A model generated the notes under the pieces. That model ran no database searches. It saw nothing but the letters and a program-made list of their open reading frames with translations, and was not told where the DNA came from. This document shows positions 11,373 to 23,099 of a stretch of 64,000 bases of DNA, piece after piece. The position numbers and the translations under genes are program-made. This DNA comes from Euclidia mi. Lineage: Eukaryota > Arthropoda > Insecta > Lepidoptera > Erebidae. Every line of letters starts with the position of its first letter. Within the stretch, counting starts at the first letter, position 1. The DNA is taken from NCBI GenBank assembly GCA_944739405.2, contig OX123190.2, positions 22,976,807 through 23,040,806 on the forward strand. Reading direction: 5' to 3'.

Positions 11373-11767
11373 TGACGTCACATCGCGCTCCTGCGCCGCG
11401 AGCCTCGCTACGAGTGACGCACAGCAATGGGCCGCTCCCTCGCGCCCCTCCACGCCGGCCCTATAAATACAGGGGACACACGAGGCTTGGCCCTTTTTCC
11501 TCCGGCCAGCACCACCGAGTTGAGTACAAGATCATCTGAAGACCTGTGAAGTGCCAACGTCGACCACGCCCTGGATAATTGTCTCTTCTGTTAGCCTTAA
11601 CCGTCAGTTCTTTTTTGTATCGAATAACTGGAATTATAACGCGAGTCTAAACTTTCCTCGTGATATTTTTTATTTATTTCCCGTAAGTCAACCTAATTAT
11701 CTCTCTTTAATTGCTCGGCGAGTGATCGATCCCGGCTACCCCGTGGAAATCAATCACTCGTGCGACA
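11373..11767 (+). repeat. Third LTR (end of second tandem copy)
   Basis: 395 bp, preceded by an uninterrupted G tract (11361-11372) and followed by ATAG (11768-11771). It appears identical to 5302-5696, as expected if it arose with the segmental duplication and not by a new insertion. Confidence 0.9.
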
Positions 11768-12930
11768 ATAGGTCACAAATGATATGAATGACTAGTTTCT
11801 GTCCGCACCCGTGGGAGTCGGTTGTTGGTACAAAATAGAAGTCCATGTGCTATTCAGGTGTAAGTATATATCTATACCTAATAATTGCAAAATTAAGTTG
11901 CTTCGTCCCGCAAATCCACCCACACATATTTAAACTGTACTTATTCTATTCTAAATTGGAATGATGATGATGGGCGCTAGGAATAAACTATATCGCAGAT
12001 GACTTTATGAACATTAAAAAGTAAAAATAACCACCTTCATTAACCAATATTATTCATAATTACTGTCTATATTTGGTTCATAGATGGTACAAAATACGGA
12101 GCCAATTCTTTTATAATATCTAAATTATCATAATATGATACTCCCGATGATTTCTCTACGAGATCATTAAGCACCTCCATGTCAATGTTAAAAGTGTCCA
12201 GTATTATTAACTTAGTCAACATTACAAAAAAATCATACCCTCATTATTTTTAACTATGATACAAAATCAAACTTCAACAACAAACTATTCAACATTAACA
12301 CATCACTAAACTAATAAAGAATAACTCTACAAAAGGGTCTGTTAAAAGTAATTTTCCTTATCTCATGTCTTGGAGGCTTAAAGTCTAGTTTTGAAATACA
12401 AGGAACGTCGCTTCAGAGTGCTCTTGTGCGAACCTTATTATTCCAATGCACGGGCCCTTTGTATAATGATAGACAGACAAAAACGTTGACTTTTACATAT
12501 TGAGAAATGCACTCTTTTTAGCGTTTGAATAAATATCGTAAACTCGTGAGTTTAGTATACAAGAATTATAGTCCAGTGAGCATTTAACCACCACGAATTT
12601 AGACTATTTCTAACTAACGGCAAATCAATACTACAGGTAGCAAAACATTTTAAATGTATTATCTTGATGGGATGTTTAAATAAATGCTGTGTAATTTAAT
12701 ATTAAGAACTGGAGTAGGACACGAAATTTGGTTTCAATTATACTTTTATAAGAATGGACTACCAGTAAGATGAACTAAGACTGAAAAATACTATTCTAAT
12801 ACATACCAAAACTGTAAGTGAAATATGTCGCAATCAAAGATATTTTCAAAATATTTATAGCCTGTTTCAATCAGCGTGAATATTGTACATTTTGATTTAA
12901 AAGGTAGTATTAAAATTATTACAGAGAAGT

Positions 12931-13053
12931 AAAACTTGATAAAAACCCTATACCAACCCGTTTGGCCAAGGTGGTATAGCAGGCCAATTCCTGCTTTCAA
13001 AGGTCTAGGCTAGGCCTAGTCCAGCAGTGGGATTTTAAAGGCTGGTGATGATT
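12931..13053 (+). mobile_element. Retroposon 3' tail, duplicate
   Basis: Copy of 6860-6982 carried along by the tandem duplication. It is not an independent insertion. Confidence 0.7.
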
Positions 13054-13380
13054 AATATTATAAACATGAAAACGTAAAAATTAATTAGATACACACAAAA
13101 ATTAGTATAAAATACAGATGTACACAAAAATTTGAATAAAACACTGTATGTGGTGCTGTGTAGTATAAGTAAATTCACAATGCAAAGAATTGGGTACCAG
13201 TAATCGCCTCAGCCAGCCAGCATTAATAATTTAAGACGAACACCGTGCGACCTCATATGTCACAAGCAGTACACAAATATTTCTACTTAAGATGCCACGT
13301 GCCCCGAAAAAACATTTCAACTCTAAAATTTAAGTCGCTTATGAAGAATTCTCGGGTTACCCATGAAATTGTTACAAACA

Positions 13381-13804
13381 TGCTTCAGATGTACTGAACA
13401 AAACGTAGGGAACGCGACCAGCCATTTGTTTAAAACGGCTTTTCCGCTTCGAACCCGCGAATAAATAATGATTGTACTCATAACTTGACTGATGATTAAT
13501 GACTACGTAAAATTGATGACAGCAAACTTATCTGAAACTAGTTGATTTATTGAGGCGAAGTTGAAATTCAATCAGGTTTTTATGATGCCTAAAAATACGT
13601 TTATGATTAAACGATATTGTGGCTTGGCTAGAAATATAATGTTGCTGCTTTAGTTTCAGAATACAGCTTTACTTTTCTCGTCAAAACAAAGGAGATTTCT
13701 TAGTGTAAGATATCTAAGGTGCGGTTATTGGAAATCCACAGTATCCGCCTACCTTCCTACGAAGTAGATAAGAATTAACGCTTCATGTAAAACGAATAAA
13801 GAAA
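13381..13804. other. Intergenic, nothing recognised
   Basis: Unique sequence resumes here after the tandem array. I see no open frame, RNA gene or repeat that I can name. Confidence 0.5.
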
Positions 13805-14180
13805 TATACAGGGTGTCACAAGACCCATCACCAAGCCGAAGTCTACTCGTTGTGGACATCATGCCAAGTCATACACACCAAAAATAATACCTGGGAAACG
13901 ATTTTTTTTTTAAGTATTCACATTATTTAAACCGCAATCAAAAGCGCGCGCGTGCAATGCTCGAAATACCCACTTATCCATGGGGTCATCTATAGAACAT
14001 ATTGGCGGAGTAAATGCGTCAATTTTGTACCTAATTAGAAAAATTCTACACAAACTTTGAGCTTCAATATCTCCTGAACCAGTAATTTCCCAGGTATTGT
14101 GCCGAAGTAAAAAATTTTCGTAGTGATTGGTACAACATGGAATTTTAGTTTTCGTTAAGGGTCTTTTTATACCCTGTATA
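13805..14180. mobile_element. MITE-like element with TATACAGGGT ends
   Basis: The ends TATACAGGGT (13805-13814) and ACCCTGTATA (14171-14180) are inverted. Similarity continues inward as imperfect ends (AAGACCC on both sides). The outer TA could be a target duplication, as in Tc1/mariner-type MITEs. A 97-codon minus-strand frame (13910-14203) crosses the right end. I recognise no domain in it and do not call it a gene. A lone TATACAGGGTGT also occurs at 32535. Confidence 0.55.
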
Positions 14181-14224
14181 ATAATGATAAAAATGTATTT
14201 CAAAAGACTAACCTCAATTTTACT

Positions 14225-14436
14225 GTTGGCGATACAAAGATTATACGCGCGCCTCTGGCGGTGAAATTTGGAAGTTTTGCCAGCTTACAATACAACTTTG
14301 CTTTGAGGTTATGATGGTAATTGTATTGAAAGCTGTCAAAAATGTCAAAAGTAGTAATTATATGTGAAAGCGACGTACATGGACGACTTCCAAATTTCGT
14401 CGCTGGAGTCGCTAGTTAGAATCTTAGCATCGCCAA
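14225..14436. mobile_element. MITE with about 50 bp terminal inverted repeats
   Basis: The left end TTGGCGATACAAAGATT and the right end (inverse of AATCTTAGCATCGCCAA) match at 15 of 17 bases. Further in, GAAATTTGGAAGT and ACTTCCAAATTTC are exact inverse copies. 212 bp with no coding capacity: a non-autonomous DNA element. Confidence 0.7.
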
Positions 14437-15366
14437 TAATTACTCTGAAATCTAATGTTGTTTAACGTAGTATAAATTAGATAGTTTGCTTCATTAAAGT
14501 ACCTCCTTTAGTACTTAGTATATTCTAACAAATATTGTCTTTTATGTGAGGAATCACTCATAGTTACAAAATATATAATCATTACTTAGGTAAATACTTT
14601 GTTCAAAATATATATCACGCATTCAAAATTTAATAAAAAATTGCGAATATATTTCATTGTCATTCTATATACTTTAGAATCTTTTCTTTGGACTATAATT
14701 TCGAATTTTTCACAGTTAGAGCCCAAAATAATCACGGATGAAAACACAAGTCCAAAGCAGAACACACCAAAGCGTACGTCTGGCGAATTGCGATGAGGTG
14801 AAACAATGGCACGCGACAGGACGCAAGCGAGGCCCCGACGCGAGTTACTAAATCATTTCGCTGTACGAAATCACTAAGCACGCAGTCTTAACGCCCTTTC
14901 ACACTCGGAGGCGGTGTCATGCCGACAACGTCTGCTGCGACCGCAGAATTTAATATAACTAGCGTACTCTCGCCTACGTGTTTCGAACATACAGTAAGCG
15001 ATTCCACTGCTATTAATATTACATTATTGTTAAATTAATGGGCTGTGACAGCTATTTGAGGCCCGAATATATTAACGTGTGGTTAATATATTACATTTTC
15101 AGTCCTACATTCTTTAATATTGTTGGTTAGATACACGATTTGTAAAGGCTTGTTTAAACTCGTATGTTTCAAAATTGGGGTACCATTTTTGGTTGTATTT
15201 CGTTACTTTGGCACGCTCTACATCTCCACAATTTAATGAACTTTGAACTTGGATATTGAGGTCTTGTTGTTATTTAAATAATGCAGCTTGCTGAATATTC
15301 GCCTTATCATAATAAATACCGGTGCTTCCATTCGAATTTTACAACAATGCCACTCTAGCCACAACA
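14437..15366. other. Intergenic, nothing recognised
   Basis: AT-rich with a GC-richer patch around 14770-14960. The 65-codon frame at 14599-14796 lacks recognisable motifs. Confidence 0.5.
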
Positions 15367-15370
15367 GTAT

Positions 15371-15793
15371 TGTTACGAATGGCGATATTTGAAAATAACG
15401 GTCATCTATCGGTTAATGAGAGAACTAGAAGAGAATGGATATTTCGGTAGTTTAAAGCTATTTCATCTACTCTCTACTAGATGGCGTTACTGTTTGTTTA
15501 CTCGAAGTATCGATTATGTTTCGACTGTTACGAGAACATTCTCGGGAAGGCTAGAAATGACTAGTTTGTTATCCGGCCGATAGAAATACCGCGTGGACGG
15601 GCGAGTCAAGACAGTTCAATGAATAAGCGGAGCGATCAAAATCAGCGAAGGGAAGTGAGTCGGAATAATTGTGGTTCCTTGTGAGGAAATAGTGTTTTTT
15701 ATTAGTGTGTAATTAAGTGGTTTTGCTTGTAAAATAAAGTGTAGTTTTAGTGGCATAGGAGTTTAATTTATCACCGAACCCCAGCTCGTAACA
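15371..15793 (+). repeat. Solo LTR with 4 bp target duplication
   Basis: 423 bp beginning TGTTACGA and ending TCGTAACA, an 8 bp perfect terminal inversion with TG/CA ends. It is flanked on both sides by GTAT (15367-15370 and 15794-15797). No internal retroviral sequence is attached. This is the normal product of recombination between the two LTRs of a Ty3/gypsy-type element. It is unrelated to the LTRs at 49-11767. The orientation is assumed. The 64-codon frame at 15389-15583 lies inside it and is not a gene. Confidence 0.85.
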
Positions 15794-15797
15794 GTAT

Positions 15798-16614
15798 TAA
15801 GTGTTTTATAATTTTTGACTTCCTGAAGTTTTCTACCCCGTAGCAGTAGCTTACGAACTAAACGATCATCTTACGTCTCTTAGAATAGCCACATCCAGGA
15901 GAAAATATATCCCGTTTAATATAGCGGTTCTAGATATTTCTTCCCAATGATACAACTTAGCACAAATTTGTGTTAATTCTCATTGCGGATAGCTATTTTG
16001 ACTTTCCCTACAAATGGCAAGTCAACAGTACTTCAGCGACAGACCTAGCAAGGTTTATGATAGGACTCATCAACTTGCATAAATAATTCAGAAACATGGG
16101 GTGTCTTACTTCAATATCTATCAATAATATAAAGCCCAAGTTTGTTTTATATTATTAAAGATAGTTAGAACTGTATTAAATATGTAATCTGAATAACACT
16201 AATATACCTGCCAGGTATCTTTCTTTCTAACCAGCAGTACTAAATGGCACATTTTTATAGTCCTCTAAATATCTGGTAGGGCGGAAGGTTGTGTTATGAT
16301 GAAATGATTCATAAGACACAACTGACAATGCCGAGGATAAATCCTATTCTCCAGGGCACTGCCAGTAGTGAGAAACGGATTCGCCTCGCGCATCATATCA
16401 CCGATAAAAGCCAGCTCTTTTAATTTACAAATATAAACAAACATTTTATTGTCTTTTATATTTTATCTATATTTCTCGTGACTGCGTCCGCATGAATTGT
16501 ACACCTAACCCTTCTTGAGGACTAGGCAACTAGAGACTATTGAACTATCTATTGGGGGAAGCCGTTCAAAAAACCATTAAGTATTTTCTGAGTTTATCGC
16601 GTTCACAGAAAGGA
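15798..16614. other. Intergenic, nothing recognised
   Basis: AT-rich non-coding DNA; no gene or named repeat seen. Confidence 0.5.
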
Positions 16615-16664
16615 AGAAAAGGGGACTTCATTTTGTAGTATTACAAAATGAAGTTCCCTTTTCT
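16615..16664. repeat. Near-perfect hairpin, 23 bp arms
   Basis: Arms 16615-16637 and 16642-16664 are inverse complements at 22 of 23 bases with a four-base loop (GTAT). The core is GGACTTCATTTTGTA. It could be a small foldback element or a template-switch product. Confidence 0.8.
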
Positions 16665-16673
16665 GCTAATTTA

Positions 16674-16813
16674 CTACTACACCTGCGTTGGCGTTAACGG
16701 CAATGGCCAACACAACAAGAACAAAATTAATTTAACGCGTTAAAACGTTAGCCACATCTACGTTGCGCCTAACTTAAGGCGCTAATTGACGCGTTAAGAC
16801 GCAGGTGTAGCAG
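16674..16813. mobile_element. Small foldback element with CTRCTACACCTGCGT ends
   Basis: CTACTACACCTGCGT at the left and the inverse of ACGCAGGTGTAGCAG at the right match at 14 of 15 bases. The interior contains further palindromes such as TTAACGCGTTAA and GCGCCTAACTTAAGGCGC. 140 bp, non-coding, directly beside the hairpin at 16615-16664. Confidence 0.6.
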
Positions 16814-17720
16814 GAGCATAATAAAGCAAAGCCAACATTAATTGTTAACTAGTTCCTTCATTGTTAATAATATACTCCTAAATATTTAGTATAAATCAAT
16901 TTATAAACCAAGTCAGCTGCTAATGCTGGCTATATTACAAGGAAAGATTGGCATATCCATAATCATTGTTATTTAAAGTTATTGTCGCAATAGATTTTTC
17001 AAGTCTGTATGAAACATCACTATTAATGGTAGAAAACATTATTTTCACCAAACATTTCCACACCGTTGACTTTTTTGTCTTGAAAAGAATTCCAGTTAGG
17101 AAACGGTAAAGATTGTTTTGTATTCAAAAGAATCTTCTGAAGTATTACAACAAAGAAATTACGAATCATTACTGCTTAATGTCTGCATCGATGTTCAAGA
17201 AAATGTAACTACCTTTCTCAAACCTTCGGGTTTCACGAACAAGGTCGCAAAAATATTAAAACTTTATGAAACTTTATTAATATCTTACAATTTAAGAAAA
17301 TAATTTAGGAAGGGTTTAAAATTAAAGTACTTGAAAATGTCGTTGCGTTTGTTACTGTTTATTTGTTGTTATGTAATTAGTAAACTTTCTAATTTATATT
17401 TCACTAAGCTGTAACTATACTTAAAATTCTAACTAATTTTGAAATTTTTTAAGAACTTTTATTAATATCTATTTAAAGAAAATTTGGTAATTCCAGCATT
17501 TAAATAAAGCCCTATATTTGAATGATAGGATTAAAAAATTATAAAATGAGCGCTGAGTGAAATGCTACAAAAGAAATTTATTTCTTAATCCCATTTGCCA
17601 ATCATATAGCATCACAGGTAATTGTACATTTTAACAAGATTTTAATATCGCCCCATTATATATTACAAACGTTTCTTCTATAAATATGTACGTAATTCAT
17701 AATATTCTTCTTCATCTTAC
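16814..17720. other. Intergenic, nothing recognised
   Basis: AT-rich. The 61-codon frame at 17118-17303 shows no family resemblance. Confidence 0.5.
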
Positions 17721-18012
17721 GAACCCGGCGGGTTAGTGCCGGCGGGTAAACCCGGCGTCTTCTGAATGTTGCGATTCGCGATTCGGGTGACTTGGCCATC
17801 AGCATGCCAGACGCGGCATGTCGTTCACAATATTAGTGATTACCGAGTGCTCGGAAAAATTTCGCGTGTGTTTCGAATTATTACTACGTATTTTCAATAC
17901 TCGTACGTATTTAATAAGGCCGGCGGGCAACTGAACACGTCAATGAGCGCGGGCGCAAGTCGCTGGCAAGTTTGTTTCTAAATAAGGCCACCGGCCTCGC
18001 CCGGCGGCTTTG
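17721..18012. other. GC-rich block with repeated CCGGCGG
   Basis: CCGGCGG recurs at 17725, 17739, 17920 and 18001, with AATAAGGCC preceding two of the GC clusters (17913 and 17981). The block stands out from its AT-rich surroundings and is probably a fragment of a mobile element. I cannot name the family, and its ends do not form clean inverted repeats. Confidence 0.4.
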
Positions 18013-18520
18013 GTGTGTAGACAGCTTAAGCTTGTAAGCCATCAAAACAAAGACTACTACGAGTGTATGATCAAGATGACGAAAAAATTATGCTTTTTAA
18101 CTGGCTGCAAATTTCTCTACAGGGTAGTGATACCAACCAGCTATACCACTCTGTTGTGGAGTCGATCCTTTAGGAATGAAGCTATAGCCATTTCAAATTG
18201 TTTACGCATTGGACTTCCGGGCCTTATTAATCGCGAGAATATTGGCGTTCCCCTTTTAGTATGTTCTGTAATATTGCTAATATTGGCTATAATATACATA
18301 GATAAATACAAAGTAGTCAATAAAAAAATGTGTTAGTCAAAGTGGTTTGTCTGTTACTGATAAGTAAGTAGTTTGACGTAGAATATAGAATTTTTTGATT
18401 ATGCTTAAACTGCAAAAGAAAGCAAGTTGCATATTGCAACTATGTATGTACATAGGTATATAGATTTTCTTCAAAATTTACTTACTTTTCTACAAATTGA
18501 ATCTTTTTTATTTTTTGACT
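18013..18520. other. Intergenic with an unsupported 108-codon frame
   Basis: An open frame runs from 18010 (TTG; first ATG at 18067) to 18336. It has a hydrophobic segment near its end (PLLVCSVILLILAIIYI) that could span a membrane. No start context, splice sites or family resemblance support it, so I leave it unassigned. Confidence 0.3.
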
Positions 18521-18706
18521 ACGGTGGAAACTCTCCTTATGAGCCATCTCAACTGGACGCCAATCCGGCCCTCGAACGGGCTTGGTACTGGCGGAGGAGA
18601 TGTGTGGAGGCTCTCCCCTACAGGCGTTCGGGGCATAGCCACAAAACCACCGCGGTGTCCCTACGGGTCCCGTATGTTGGCGGGGTCACACGGCGTTTAA
18701 TAAAGT
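18521..18706. other. GC-rich fragment, probably part of a retroelement
   Basis: A sharply GC-rich 185 bp stretch in AT-rich DNA, open in two overlapping plus frames. The abrupt composition change and lack of a start or domain suggest a truncated element. The family is not identified. Confidence 0.35.
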
Positions 18707-18708
18707 AG

Positions 18709-19239
18709 TAAAATTATATATAATTATTATACATGTAATTCGTAAAATTCTCTTGATAGACAGCATGTTGCTTCTGATAACAGTGCATCCATGACCTTGT
18801 TAAAATAACTAAGTACGTTGAACTATCAATATTATTTCGTTAAAGTGGGGAATGCTAATGGACTGGCTCTTCCAAGGGATTATAAGAATGAAGTTTTATA
18901 AGCTAAACTGGCACTGTGTTCCACTCTTTGTCAATGGCCAAGAGGGCAAGATCAAATCAGCAATTGACGCTCAAGCAATATACCTAATTAATTGCTAAAT
19001 CTTTACAAAATTAGAATATACCTACTCAAGTTAACCCATTTCGTTTTCTACAAAATATAACTCCACTACAAAGTAATCTCAAAGTTGCTCCACATCATAC
19101 AATGAACTGATAACCATGATTCTTAATAATAGTTTGCCAGTACTATGTGTGGCTAGTTTCAGATAAGAGACCTGAAAGACAAATTCGATCATTCAAGTCC
19201 AAGTAAGGTAAGTATTTTGCCTTTATAAAATACTAGAAG
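18709..19239. other. Intergenic, nothing recognised
   Basis: AT-rich; no gene or repeat that I can support. Confidence 0.5.
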
Positions 19240-19345
19240 ACGCCCGCAGTTACACCCTATGATTGACTGGGAGATAATGCTTTTAGTATTAAGTCCGCAA
19301 TTGTACCTACAAATGTATCGTATATAAAGTTTAAATAAATAGACA
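19240..19345 (+). mobile_element. LINE 3' tail
   Basis: The order GATTGACTGG, TTAGTATTAAGTCCGC, then TATAAAGTTTAAATAAAT is a 3' end I recognise from abundant lepidopteran non-LTR elements (ATTAAGTCCGCC followed by AATAAAGTTTAAATAAATA). It recurs at 33040-33118. Only the untranslated end survives. Confidence 0.65.
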
Positions 19346-22300
19346 ATTATTTTCTTACTATTCCGTGGGAATACAGAAATCGGGAAATCCCTTCTTAGTG
19401 TACCCTTGCAGTCTCCAGGGAACATACATGCCCAATTTCAGCTTCTTGAGTTCAAAAGTTTTGGCGCGCTCTCTGTAGGTCAGTAACTTAAGAATTTCTT
19501 AACTTTTGAAATCTTAGTAAGTAACCCAAAAAACTCTAATTCAGGTCACTATAAAAATAGAAAGATTAAACTTACTAAAGCATTTTGATCTTTACAAGGG
19601 GTTTTTGTACCTTCGTCACCAAGATGAAGCAAAATGTGAAACAGATGAGAACACTGAACAGTATTTCAAAAAGTATCTGTCGTGTTTGGAGTATGTGAAC
19701 TAAACGCATAGTGGATAAGTACATATATGCAAAATTGACTGCATAAGATGTCAACGCAGAGGGATCCGCAGAGGACTCTTGAGAGGTTCACTTGTAGGCT
19801 TTAAGAGGGAGAGGTGACATCTATATCAAGTTAAGTCAACAACCCATCATCTCTGTTTTGGTAAAAGTTTTTTGTTTTGCTACTCGTTTTATCGCTTTTA
19901 CCGTTGTTTTTGGTAGCGTGGTGTATGTTTTTGCCGATTTATTTATCATAGTCGACATTTTACATGGGAAATTCTCTACAGTAACACGAAAAACGGGCAA
20001 TTTAGGGGCAATGAGTTGGTTTTAACGTAAGTGCAGAGAAGCTGATGAAAAATAAATAAATAGTGCTAAAAACGCATCTGATATTTAGTACGAGCTTAAG
20101 CTCTGGGCTGTGCCAAAAGAGACATAGACGTAATGAAAAATAAGTGGTGCAGCCCTGAAGACAACTGCTGATTCTTTTCGAATAAATTATAATCAAATTT
20201 GAAAAAAATATGAAAACTCTTTCTACAATAAGTTAATTGATGAAAACATTTATCTTATAAACTTCCAGCAAATGCATTATCCGTGACCTCGTAGCCAGTA
20301 CATGAATATCGGACCGGACGCTTCACCGACTATCACATGCTGGTGTTTAACTTGCACAGTATTACGTTACGGTAGCCGACCTTTTTAAACATTGCTCTCT
20401 TTTATACGTATTTACGCAAAAGGCCTCTAAATGAATTATTAACACGCTAAATCCACAAACAATCAACCCGGGATTTGCAATAGTACAACGCCCAAATCCC
20501 GTTTTCCTCGAAATAAAAGCACAGACAGGTGTAACAAAGAACTGAGTTTATAGCTAAAAAAAAGTGTATATCTACTATTTTGTTTAAGGATAAAACCATT
20601 GTTGGTCTATGGGTGTGAACAAATATAATACGGTATAAATTTTAAAGGCACATATTTTACGGCGCGGAGTTTACATTTCTAATTTTAACGCGCAGGGTCG
20701 AATTTATGCGACGTACATGTGTTGCCATATAGAGAAGTGCCGTAATAACGTTCGGCATTTGCTGGCTAGCACACAAAGAACAATGGCCACTTCTCATACA
20801 TTGAATGACCTGATAATGAATTAATGCGTCTGTAGATAAAATGTACGAAAACAAGTAGCTCTATGATCAAGAAATTATACTGTAAAGACAGTTTTTCTTA
20901 TAAAGGCCCAGGAATTACATAATACACCGAAATTAGTTCGTATTCATTTGACATATTCTCCCATGTCCAATGTCCCCGGCGGCGTCTTTACGTGCCGTTG
21001 CATCCTTATTCAATGTTTTCAACGCCATAATTACATTTATATTTATCTTTTTATATCTTTTAACATGAAAACATACATTCATTTATGATCAGCTTTTAAC
21101 AACTTGATTCAGTTTATATATAAAATTAAGTTTTTTTCCAGATTTTGACAAAACCAGTCGATATAGATGTGGTATAAGTGAAATGGAACGTAGCTAAACA
21201 AGGAAGTATTATCGGGCACAGATAATATAACAATGCAGCGAATAAAAAATATTTTGATAAGGATGCGTTCACGAGTTCTAGAACATCTTTACAACCCAAA
21301 ACTTATCTTTTTACCTAGGCTTCTATAAAATATAATTGTTAGTGAAATCATTACACTATAAAATAACCTTAATTTAAAAATAAGTTTTATCTCTAGACAT
21401 GTTTAGGTAAAAAATGGCCATTCTTCTTTTTGTTTATTCAGTTCCGATATGTATAGGCCAATAATTTTGATATATGCGCTAAATACGATGATAATTTCAT
21501 AATATCGTAGTTAACTGTATGAAAATGAAGGTAATATGTTTTATTTTGTTAAGGCAACTTTACTTTCTTATTATCGCTGTATAAATAAAATTGTTGAGGT
21601 AAATACTTCTCGCGTACTTAAGTATCCTATTGAACATATAATAAAAAAAGTTGTCGTCTGATTATTCCATACAGATATTGTACAAGATGATAAAGTTATA
21701 TTTCACGATAATGCGAGTATAATGACTCTTGGTTTGCCTCCAAATATATCGTTGCCGCGTTCTAGGACATTTGGAAATGTAAAACTTCTTTTTTATATGA
21801 TTATTTGACTTACAAGATGTTATATGTAGTTTCACCTTTCTTCTTGACCTTTTCATTAAGTTTGACAAGTCATACGCGTCGGTTGGCGCAGTGACCACTA
21901 GCAACTCCCCAAGATAAATTATCGGTTAGGATACGCTGACGCTGATCAAATCTCGACAGGTTCGCGTATATCATACCACGCTGCTATAATCAAGAGACCC
22001 TGTCACTAAACAAGATTGTGGACACCGCGATCATATTATATATTATCTATGACAGCGATAGTATTTGATGCGTAGATGCCATTCCATCTAGCGCATATCG
22101 AAAGCATATCGAAATTATGAGAAGTGTAGTGCAAACGGTTACTAGAGGTACGACACTAAACATGTGATGGTGCAGCATATAGCCTGATTAACATAGCTGG
22201 CATATAAGAGCTAAACTGAGTCATTTACCATGAGGTAGGCTGTAGCTAATAATTATCGTCATCCTAGCCTAAGGATATTAATTGTTGAATGTTGCTCTCT

Positions 22301-23099
22301 ACATTTTTATTTCTTGGGACAGCAGGAAGCATTTAGATGGTGATAGATCTGAGGCTTTAAGTTGCTAATGCTACTGTACCTAAACTGTACCTTAACTAAC
22401 CTAAAATGTCTTGATTTTTGCACCCTTAAAACCGTTCACGATATCCTGAATGGATCGATTGCGTTTCAAACAAAGAAAGGCCTATCCTTTACCTACGTGC
22501 CGAAAAAGAACAAAAACTGCAACTGAACATTGCAGACCTACAAACGGCTGCCAGAATCGTCACGATGTAATGGGTACCGCAGCCGCACTGACGTAACATG
22601 TCACGCCGCGGTACTACTCGTCACTTCAAAGTGTTGCTGATAGCAAAAATACCTTTTTGAATTCCTCTCCGTGTGACAGGTGCACGCTATTAGTACCCAA
22701 CGACACTAGCAGATTCATAGCCAACAGCGCGCAATGCCACAAAACTAAACGGGAAATTTATACTTGCCTCTAATAAATTTGAATTTTAGACGCGTTCTGC
22801 TAATACAGATAGCTAGACAAATTATTCTGTTTTGAACTTCTGAAATGAATGTTTGGATTTTAGTGTGTAACAGCTTGACCGCTCACCATTTTTAAGTGCT
22901 TACTCAGCATCGACAACGCCACCAGTTAAAGACGAGGGCGCGTTCAATTAATTAGTTTTTGTGCGATTGTTAATAACTTGATAGGAGGGGTGTTTATTTT
23001 TCTGCAACCTAATGAATGACTCATTCTAATGGTACAAAACAAATTAAGTTTGAATGAAATGTTTACTTTAGGCGAGCGGCCGTAACGTAAACAATGTCG
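19346..23099. other. Long intergenic stretch, nothing recognised
   Basis: 3.75 kb without a convincing gene. The open frames are short (up to 80 codons, all minus strand), start in arbitrary context and carry no recognisable motif. The repeated GCATATCGAAA near 22095 is minor. I see no tRNA or SINE. Confidence 0.5.

Larger units (their letters stand above)
7309..13379 (+). repeat. Tandem duplication, unit 2 (6.07 kb)
   Basis: Second copy of the unit at 1239-7308. It holds a gag fragment lacking its N-terminus, protease, RNase H-integrase, an LTR and the same 1.6 kb of flank. Unique sequence resumes at 13381. Near identity means either a very recent event or duplicated sequence introduced during assembly. 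Confidence 0.92.

Noticed and set aside
18010..18336. 108-codon frame with a hydrophobic C-terminal segment
   Set aside because: The frame opens at TTG, the first ATG is internal and no homology is apparent.
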